A stretch of DNA of 32,124 nucleotides from positions 1-32,124 of IMG/VR virus record IMGVR_UViG_3300035698_004096; one strand, written 5' to 3'. Positions 1 to 5,721 of the stretch are shown one piece after another (the first letter of the stretch is position 1; each line of letters opens with the position of its first letter). A program made the translations under genes and the position numbers. The notes below the pieces were generated by a model. That model saw nothing but the letters and a program-made list of their open reading frames with translations, was not told the DNA's origin and ran no database searches. Source of the DNA: a virus.

Positions 1-770
1 CCAGTATAACCAAGAGATCCAGTATAACCTATAACACCTTGGTCACCTTGAGATCCAGTGTAACCAAGAAGTCCTCTGGATCCTGTATAGCCAAAAGAAC
101 CAGTATATCCAAGAGATCCAGTATAACCTGTAACACCTTGGTCACCTTGAGATCCAGTGTAACCAAAATCTCCTTGTGTTCCTTTAGAACCAGTATAGCC
201 TATGTTTCCTTGATCACCCTGAGATCCATCATAACCAAGAAGTCCTCTAGATCCTGTATAACCAAACGTTCCTTGATCACCCTTAGATCCGGTATAGCCA
301 GCAGTTCCCTGAACTCCTCTAGATCCTATATATCCCGTATCTCCCTGTATTCCTTTAGAACCATTGTAACCTATGTTACCTTGATCGCCTTTAGAACCAG
401 CATATCCAGTATCGCCTTTTGATCCAGTATAGCCAATTACTGTAGAAGCAGATCCAGTATAACCAATATCTCCACTAGATCCAGTATATCCTGTTGAAAT
501 CGAAGACCAATAAAGGGAAGATCCATTTGATGTTAATGTTTGACCAGAAGAACCAGTTCCACCATTAGCAGAAATTGCATTTAATGCAGCAGCACCTGTC
601 ACATTCAATGATGTAACATTAGCTCCAATTTCAAAAATTTCAGCTCCATCAGATGAGTATAGAATACCATCTGTTATATTAACAGCAAGTTCGCCAACAT
701 CAATTGTAGAAGTATTTGGTTGTTTACCAGAAACCGAAGTTCTTTTAACTTGGATTTTATTACCGGCCAT
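1..770 (-). CDS. Collagen-like tail/virion fibre protein (3' end outside window)
   Basis: The frame stays open from an ATG at 768-770 to the left edge, so at least 256 residues are present and the C-terminus is missing. Residues 1 to about 90 resemble the virion-anchoring N-terminus of phage fibres (IQVKRT, then GELAVNITDGILY, then a GGTGSSGQTL stretch). From about residue 93 onward it is Gly-X-Y collagen-like sequence, mostly GYTGSxG, GDQG and GSKG units, with one short break (GSASTVIG). I translated the visible repeat codon by codon and found no proline; Y positions are mainly Thr, Gln, Ser, Asp, Lys or Arg. A good ribosome site (AAGGAGA) lies just upstream of the ATG, and a perfect late promoter sits at 856-863. 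Phage collagen-like segments usually form trimeric fibre shafts. The receptor-binding end is not visible. Confidence in the frame is high; the exact fibre identity is unknown. Confidence 0.88.
   Translation of the reverse strand, partial: MAGNKIQVKRTSVSGKQPNTSTIDVGELAVNITDGILYSSDGAEIFEIGANVTSLNVTGAAALNAISANGGTGSSGQTLTSNGSSLYWSSISTGYTGSSGDIGYTGSASTVIGYTGSKGDTGYAGSKGDQGNIGYNGSKGIQGDTGYIGSRGVQGTAGYTGSKGDQGTFGYTGSRGLLGYDGSQGDQGNIGYTGSKGTQGDFGYTGSQGDQGVTGYTGSLGYTGSFGYTGSRGLLGYTGSQGDQGVIGYTGSLGYT
21..166 (-). repeat. 99-bp-spaced near-identical direct repeats in the collagen shaft
   Basis: The segments at about 21-67 and 120-166 are nearly identical over about 47 bases and lie 99 bases (33 codons, 11 Gly-X-Y triplets) apart. 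This is a higher-order unit above the 9-base triplet repeat. It is consistent with growth of the shaft by unequal recombination or slippage, which can change fibre length between relatives. Confidence 0.75.
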
Positions 771-807
771 ATGTCGGATTCTCCTTATCAGTATGTACTG
801 ATTTTTT

Positions 808-815
808 TATAAATA
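808..815 (+). promoter_or_regulatory. T4-type late promoter octamer TATAAATA for the glycosyltransferase gene
   Basis: A perfect TATAAATA lies 55 bases before the start of the large plus-strand gene. The predicted start of transcription is near 821. It lies to the left of the minus-strand promoter at 856-863, so the two promoters fire toward each other and then past each other. Confidence 0.7.
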
Positions 816-823
816 GGATATAT

Positions 824-839
824 ACATTTATATAAATGT
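824..839. promoter_or_regulatory. 16-bp perfect palindrome between two facing late promoters
   Basis: The sequence acatttatataaatgt equals its own reverse complement. It sits inside the 30 or so bases predicted to be transcribed from both strands, so each leader RNA would carry the same AT-rich hairpin close to its 5' end. It also contains TATAAATG in both orientations, one base from the late octamer. It could be an operator, an RNA-stabilising hairpin or a degenerate promoter pair; the sequence does not decide. Confidence 0.55.
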
Positions 840-855
840 GTGATATAATTATAGT

Positions 856-863
856 TATTTATA
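856..863 (-). promoter_or_regulatory. T4-type late promoter octamer TATAAATA for the collagen-like fibre
   Basis: The plus strand reads TATTTATA, giving TATAAATA on the minus strand, a perfect match to the T4 late consensus that is read by the phage sigma factor gp55. By T4 spacing, initiation would be near 850, leaving a leader of about 80 nt before the ATG at 770. It faces the promoter at 808-815. Confidence 0.7.
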
Positions 864-869
864 TGGAGA

Positions 870-3800
870 ATGAATTTGAGAATTGCTTTTATTGATATTT
901 TAGGATTAACATATGATGGAAATACTCTTTCACAAAGAGGTTTAGGTGGATCAGAATCGGCCGTAATACTTCTTTCAAAATCTCTTTCAAAATTAGGTTT
1001 TAATGTAACAGTTTTTAATAATTGTTTAGATGATCATTGTTCTCCAGGAATATACGATGGTGTAGAATTTATAGATCTTACTCAAATAACAGATCATGAA
1101 ACTGATATATTAATATCTTCTCGTTCTACAAAACCATTTTTAGAAGAAAGATATGAATCTTTAAGAATATCTGCTAAACACAAAGTTATATGGATGCACG
1201 ATACTTTTATAATGGATGGAGGAGATAGAGCTTTAGAGCCACTTATAGTATCTGGAGCAATAGATGAAATATTTACATTATCTGATTTTCACACATCTTA
1301 TGTTACTACATGCTCTCATGGAGAAAAAAGAAATTTTGAGGTACTTAAAAACAAAATATTCCAAACCAGAAATGGCGCAGTAAAATATGGGCCAAATGAA
1401 GTAGATTTAAATGCAAAAGATCCTGATCTTTTTGTTTTTAATGCTTCTGTGACTAAAGGAATGGTTCCTTTAGTAGAACGAATTTGGCCAAGAGTGAAAG
1501 AGAGAATACCAAATGCGAAACTTACAATTATTGGTGGGTTCTACCGATTCAGAAGCAGCAGCGGTCCTGACGATCAAGAAAAAACATTTCAAGTACTCCT
1601 ACGAGACAGTAAACATAAGAAACTCGATATTGCTTTCACTGGCGTTATACCTCAAAAAGACATAGCTAATATACTAAAAGAAGCTTCTTTTATGATATAT
1701 CCATGCGCATTTCCAGAAACATTTGGAATATCATCGTTAGAATCTCTTTTATATAATACTCCACTTATAACATGTCGATTTGGCGCTCTTGAAGAAACTG
1801 CTATAGATTTGGCCTGTTATAAAATTGATTATCCAATTGAGCCAAATAATCTTTTTCCTAATATAAACACAGATAAACAAATCGATAAATTTGTTGACTT
1901 GGTTGTAAAAGCTCATTCTGACAAATATTTATATCAACAGAAATCAAATTATTGTAGCATTATTAAAGATATAGTAGGCTGGGATTCTATAGCTCTTCAA
2001 TGGAAGCAACATTTATATAGCAAAACTAATGAATATCTTCCTGTAAATGAATACAGAGAAGTAAGCAAAATTAACCAAAGAGTTCATAAAATTTTTGGCC
2101 GAAGATTCTCAAATCCAGAAGAAAATAAAATACAGCGAAATTCAAAGCAAAAAATAATTAATGTTATTACTCCATTTTATAATGCAAGAGAATATATTGA
2201 AGATTGTATAGATTCTGTAGCTTCTCAGGATTATGATGAGTACCAACACTTTTTAATAGATGATTGTTCAACAGATGATTCATATGATGTAGCAGAAAAT
2301 TATATTAAAACTCTTCCTAAAGAAGTTCAGAATCGTTTTGTTTTAATTAAGAATGAAGAAAACAAAGGTGCTTTATATAATCAAATAGAAATGATGCAAG
2401 ATATAAAAGCTCTTAGCAACACATGGAATAATATTATCATACTTCTAGATGGTGATGACAAATTAGTAAATGATCCAGAAATATTTCATTTTTATAATAA
2501 TCTTTATCATGAAGGATATGAATTTACTTATGGATCAATGTGGTCAATAACAGATAATATTCCATTAATAGCTCAAGATTATCCAGATGAAGTAAAACAG
2601 AATAGGTCATATAGAGAACACAAATTTGCGTGGAATATGCCTTACACTCATTTAAGAACTTTTAGGCTTGGAAATCTTCCATCGAGAACTGATTTATATC
2701 TAGATGAGAATGGTGAATATTATAGAGCCGGTGGCGATGGTGCTCTATTTTACGCCATAATAGAAAATACTGATCCAGACAAAGTACTAGCAGTAAAAGA
2801 TATAGTTTATGTGTATAATGATGATTCTCCATTGAATGATTATAAAGTGAATGCAAACGAACAATTTAAAAATGCACAATCGATTTTAAAAAAAAAGGAA
2901 AACAGTGAAGTGAAGAAAATATTAATCGCAATACCAACAGCCAGATATATTGAACCAGATACATTCAAATCCATTTATGATTTAGAAGTTCCTGATGGAT
3001 ATAAAACAGAATATCAGCATTTTTATGGCTACAATGTAGATCAAGTTAGAAATCTAATAGCAGATTGGATAGTTAATAAGGATTATGATTATCTATTCTC
3101 AGTAGATCATGATATAGTATTTAAGCCAGATACTCTTAAAAAGTTATTATATCATGATAAAGATATAGTAAGTGGCCTTTATTATCAACGAATTCCAGGT
3201 AAAGAAATATTAGAAATATATAAAGATGCTGGGTTTGATGGAGTTGCTCATATCGAGAAAAATGATATTGTAAGTGATTTTATGGAAATAAAAGCATGTG
3301 GATTTGGTTGTGTTCTTGTAAAAAAAGAAGTTTTCAATAAAACAGATCTTCCACATTTTTATTATAAGTCTGCAATTGATCACAAAAACACGATATCTGA
3401 AGATATTTATTTCTGTCAGAATGCTAGAGAATGTGGATTTAAACTTTACGCAGATACGACAATTCAGTGTGAGCATATAGGTGAAACAAGATGGAAGGTT
3501 GATATTAACACACGACCTAATGTCGAACCTCTTGAAAATAAAGAATATGAAAGACTTGTTAATTTGTATGAACAAAATCTATTGCCATATCAGCATCGTA
3601 CACATTTAAGAACAATGAGAGATGCACAACAGATATATCCAAATGTGATTTATGATATTGGATCTTGTGTCTTGCATTGGGCTAAGCCAGCTAAAAATAT
3701 ATGGCCTGATGCTAGAATTATTTTGTTTGAAGCTATGCCAGAAGTAGAACAATTATACAATAATCTTGGCTGGCAGGACTACATGATTGGACCTCTTGGA

Positions 3801-4214
3801 AACAAAGATAAAGAAGAAATCGTCTTTTATCAAAACACAATGTATCCCGGTGGAAATTCATATTATAGAGAAAATCCAGATATAAATCCAGAAGCGCTAA
3901 AGTATTTTCCAGATTCTTCAGCTCGTAAAATGATTATGAGAACGCTGGATTCTATGGTAGAACAATATAATATACCACTTCCAGATCTTATTAAAATGGA
4001 TGTTCAAGGAGCAGAATTAGATATTCTAAAAGGAGCTGAAAAAACTCTTAAATCTTGCAATCATATAATTTTAGAAGTTCAAAAAGTAGAATATAACAAA
4101 GGAGCTCCTCAGCAAAAAGAAGTTCTAGATTATATGAAATCTATAGGATTTGAAAACTGGGAAGAGTTTTGTTCACATGAATATGATAGTGATTGGCATT
4201 TTTGGAGAGTATAA
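870..4214 (+). CDS. Four-part glycosyltransferase / FkbM methyltransferase fusion
   Basis: A large multidomain sugar-transfer enzyme of 1114 aa. Residues 1 to about 390 look like a GT-B (GT4-type) glycosyltransferase: LGGSE near residue 25, IIGG near 220, and the EX7E motif with E283 and E291 in PETFGISSLE. Residues about 428-675 are a GT2 (GT-A) unit: VITPFYN at 432-438, IDD at 463-465 and DGDD at 527-530. Residues about 680-905 form a further GT-A-like unit with a D746-H-D748 motif. Residues about 925-1110 match FkbM-type methyltransferases: YDIGS at 928-932, LFEAMPE around E954 and KMDVQGAE at 1042-1049. The start is uncertain: GGAGA at 865-869 touches the ATG at 870 but would space well to a TTG at 876. 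The gene is driven by the late promoter at 808-815, so its product is probably made during assembly. Acceptor and sugars cannot be read; a virion fibre is my inference, a host surface glycan is the alternative. Confidence 0.88.
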   Translation: MNLRIAFIDILGLTYDGNTLSQRGLGGSESAVILLSKSLSKLGFNVTVFNNCLDDHCSPGIYDGVEFIDLTQITDHETDILISSRSTKPFLEERYESLRISAKHKVIWMHDTFIMDGGDRALEPLIVSGAIDEIFTLSDFHTSYVTTCSHGEKRNFEVLKNKIFQTRNGAVKYGPNEVDLNAKDPDLFVFNASVTKGMVPLVERIWPRVKERIPNAKLTIIGGFYRFRSSSGPDDQEKTFQVLLRDSKHKKLDIAFTGVIPQKDIANILKEASFMIYPCAFPETFGISSLESLLYNTPLITCRFGALEETAIDLACYKIDYPIEPNNLFPNINTDKQIDKFVDLVVKAHSDKYLYQQKSNYCSIIKDIVGWDSIALQWKQHLYSKTNEYLPVNEYREVSKINQRVHKIFGRRFSNPEENKIQRNSKQKIINVITPFYNAREYIEDCIDSVASQDYDEYQHFLIDDCSTDDSYDVAENYIKTLPKEVQNRFVLIKNEENKGALYNQIEMMQDIKALSNTWNNIIILLDGDDKLVNDPEIFHFYNNLYHEGYEFTYGSMWSITDNIPLIAQDYPDEVKQNRSYREHKFAWNMPYTHLRTFRLGNLPSRTDLYLDENGEYYRAGGDGALFYAIIENTDPDKVLAVKDIVYVYNDDSPLNDYKVNANEQFKNAQSILKKKENSEVKKILIAIPTARYIEPDTFKSIYDLEVPDGYKTEYQHFYGYNVDQVRNLIADWIVNKDYDYLFSVDHDIVFKPDTLKKLLYHDKDIVSGLYYQRIPGKEILEIYKDAGFDGVAHIEKNDIVSDFMEIKACGFGCVLVKKEVFNKTDLPHFYYKSAIDHKNTISEDIYFCQNARECGFKLYADTTIQCEHIGETRWKVDINTRPNVEPLENKEYERLVNLYEQNLLPYQHRTHLRTMRDAQQIYPNVIYDIGSCVLHWAKPAKNIWPDARIILFEAMPEVEQLYNNLGWQDYMIGPLGNKDKEEIVFYQNTMYPGGNSYYRENPDINPEALKYFPDSSARKMIMRTLDSMVEQYNIPLPDLIKMDVQGAELDILKGAEKTLKSCNHIILEVQKVEYNKGAPQQKEVLDYMKSIGFENWEEFCSHEYDSDWHFWRV

Positions 4215-4465
4215 TGAAATCATATAAATGGAAAATGACCGGAAAATTTGCTGGATATATTTATGAATCAACAGAAGGAAACACATCTATTATTCACAAT
4301 TCTTACTATAAAGTTGATGATAGAATTGCTCATGATAATCCATATTGTATATTTTACAAAACAAAAAGATATCAAAAGCTAACGGATGGAATTAGTGAAA
4401 TTAATGCGATCTCAATTTTAATGAAACACAAAATAACAAGATTCTTTTACAGTCAAAAGTATTAA
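4214..4465 (+). CDS. Small unknown protein coupled to the glycosyltransferase gene
   Basis: An 83-aa product, starting MKSYKWKMTG. The ATG at 4214 overlaps the stop of the upstream enzyme (TAATG), and GGAGAG at 4204-4209 is a good ribosome site, so I prefer this start over an in-frame ATG at 4193 inside the upstream gene. The protein is basic and aromatic-rich, with no signal peptide or membrane segment visible. I do not recognise the family. Co-transcription suggests it serves the same process as the enzyme, but that is inference. Its stop codon shares TTAA with the stop of the convergent gene. Confidence 0.7.
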   Translation: MKSYKWKMTGKFAGYIYESTEGNTSIIHNSYYKVDDRIAHDNPYCIFYKTKRYQKLTDGISEINAISILMKHKITRFFYSQKY

Positions 4466-4785
4466 AACTCACCACCATCAATAGTAGTGAAAATAGGAAC
4501 GCCAGCAGCCGATAATTGAAGAACTTCATATGGATCTCCAGAAGCTTCTGAGACAGGGTCTGTTCCTTGGCCATATATAATGGCATTATTCGTGATGGAT
4601 TGAACTCCGGTGCCTCCATTTGCTACAGAGACCCTAGCTATAGAAATTTCGCCAACCTGCCCAGTAAGTGTTACTGGATATTGGATTGGATTTGATAAGA
4701 GCAAATTCCCAACAGCTCTTACTATAACATTAGCAGTACGAGAACCAGAAGAAGTTACAATAGCATTTGCTAATGTTACAGACAT
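4462..4785 (-). CDS. Small fibre-like virion protein (107 aa)
   Basis: Starts MSVTLANAIV and ends TTIDGGEF. The middle holds VANGGTGVQSITNNAIIYG, and the end has VLQLSAAGVPIFTTIDGG. This GGTG...YG...L...G.P.F style is common in phage tail-fibre linker and tip segments. There is no Cys and no membrane segment. It is last in the minus-strand unit starting at 5118, only 6 bases after the upstream stop. I infer a small structural or decoration protein of the tail or head fibre; the family is not identified with certainty. Confidence 0.7.
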   Translation of the reverse strand: MSVTLANAIVTSSGSRTANVIVRAVGNLLLSNPIQYPVTLTGQVGEISIARVSVANGGTGVQSITNNAIIYGQGTDPVSEASGDPYEVLQLSAAGVPIFTTIDGGEF

Positions 4786-4791
4786 CTATAT

Positions 4792-5118
4792 TTACCTTGT
4801 TACGTTTGGAGTTACAGTTACAATTCCTTCAACAATTCTAGATACAGCATTAGACTGATCTACAAGTTCTACATCATATACATATCTTCCAGCAACAATA
4901 TTTGCTGTTGCAGCTGCAGATAATGAAAGAGTTATTATACCGGTATTTGTAGTAGCAATATCTATACTAACTGAATTGCTTGAAGTATAATGCTTTCTAA
5001 TTTGCGAGCGTCCGGTATATGTAGAAAGATCAATGGCAGCGCCAGTTTCATCATTGAGATTGATAGTTGTAGCAAAATCTGCTCCCTGATCTATAAGTAA
5101 ATTAACTTTTGTTGACAT
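4792..5118 (-). CDS. BppU-N-like small virion protein (108 aa)
   Basis: The sequence begins MSTKVNLLIDQGADF, followed by INLNDETGAAIDLSTYTGRSQIRK, then alternating beta-rich sequence ending VTPNVTR. The pattern QG.....I.L.D..G..IDL..YT...QIRK is typical of N-terminal domains of baseplate upper/fibre adaptor proteins (BppU-like) and of small virion proteins in aquatic T4-like phages. A perfect late promoter lies 27 bases upstream at 5145-5152, so this gene heads its own late unit. Most likely a structural adaptor; the assignment rests on pattern only. Confidence 0.72.
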   Translation of the reverse strand: MSTKVNLLIDQGADFATTINLNDETGAAIDLSTYTGRSQIRKHYTSSNSVSIDIATTNTGIITLSLSAAATANIVAGRYVYDVELVDQSNAVSRIVEGIVTVTPNVTR

Positions 5119-5139
5119 TTCTCATCTCTATTTGCTATT

Positions 5140-5721
5140 TTATTTATTTATATAATCTTTTTCGCGAAACCACTGTGTAATAATCCATTTTTCGCCTTCT
5201 TTAATTCGACAGCCAGCATGCATTTCTTTTCTATCTGCTGTATAATTATAAAAAAGAGCATTACCTTTAATTGCTGGGACTTTAATCTGGCGCGATGGAA
5301 ATATTGTTTCTCCGCCTTTTTCTGGCGTATTAAGATAAAGAATCAAAGTTGCATTTCGATTAACATCATCAGGTAAATGATCAATATAATCAGAATGAGG
5401 TTTAAAGAAATCCCCGACTTTGTAATGCATTAAAACACATGATTCGGATTTATCAATTGGCCAATTCACTAAATTTGAAATTTTCTGTTTTAAAGTAGGA
5501 ATATCAATAGATAATGCTGAACACTTACGATAATATTCATCGACATATGAATTACCATCTGATGAATATACTCCGCCAGATTTCAAATCCCACTCACTTT
5601 TCATTATCTTATCGCATTCTATATCAGATAAAAAATTCTCAATTAGATATATATTGCTATTTGGTTTAATTTCATTTATTTTCCACGACACATCAGTAAA
5701 TAATGTTGGTAGCTTTTTCAT
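5140..5721 (-). CDS. 2OG-Fe(II) oxygenase, prolyl-4-hydroxylase-like
   Basis: A 193-aa dioxygenase expected to use 2-oxoglutarate, O2 and Fe(II) to hydroxylate a target. The metal site is visible: H109-S-D111 (HxD) and H168. K178 lies ten residues after H168, the spacing and residue of the 2-oxoglutarate-binding lysine in prolyl 4-hydroxylases; lysyl hydroxylases have Arg there. The stretch LILYLNTPEKGGET and the ending WIITQWF are also family-typical. The length fits a single catalytic domain. The start codon overlaps the stop of the Hint-fibre gene by one base (TAATG) with no clear ribosome site, suggesting translational coupling to it. Such oxygenases are common in aquatic T4-like phages, usually with unknown substrates. 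A virion protein target is inference from context. Confidence 0.9.
   Translation of the reverse strand: MKKLPTLFTDVSWKINEIKPNSNIYLIENFLSDIECDKIMKSEWDLKSGGVYSSDGNSYVDEYYRKCSALSIDIPTLKQKISNLVNWPIDKSESCVLMHYKVGDFFKPHSDYIDHLPDDVNRNATLILYLNTPEKGGETIFPSRQIKVPAIKGNALFYNYTADRKEMHAGCRIKEGEKWIITQWFREKDYINK
5145..5152 (-). promoter_or_regulatory. T4-type late promoter octamer TATAAATA
   Basis: TATTTATA on the plus strand gives TATAAATA on the minus strand, with a second, overlapping AATAAATA at 5141-5148. Predicted initiation near 5139 gives a leader of about 20 nt before the ATG at 5118. The octamer overlaps the end of the upstream oxygenase gene. Confidence 0.65.

Noticed and set aside
39-422. Plus-strand 127-aa open frame rich in Ser, Thr and Arg
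   Set aside because: It is the antisense shadow of the collagen-like repeat on the minus strand; its repetitive nature follows from the Gly-X-Y codons.
1-491. Prolyl hydroxylation of the visible collagen-like shaft by the P4H-like oxygenase
   Set aside because: The visible Gly-X-Y region contains no proline, so it cannot be a prolyl hydroxylase substrate as seen; other residues or the unseen part remain possible.
4193-4213. Upstream in-frame ATG for the 83-aa gene
   Set aside because: It lies within the end of the glycosyltransferase gene; the ATG at 4214 has the better-placed GGAGAG ribosome site and a typical TAATG coupling.
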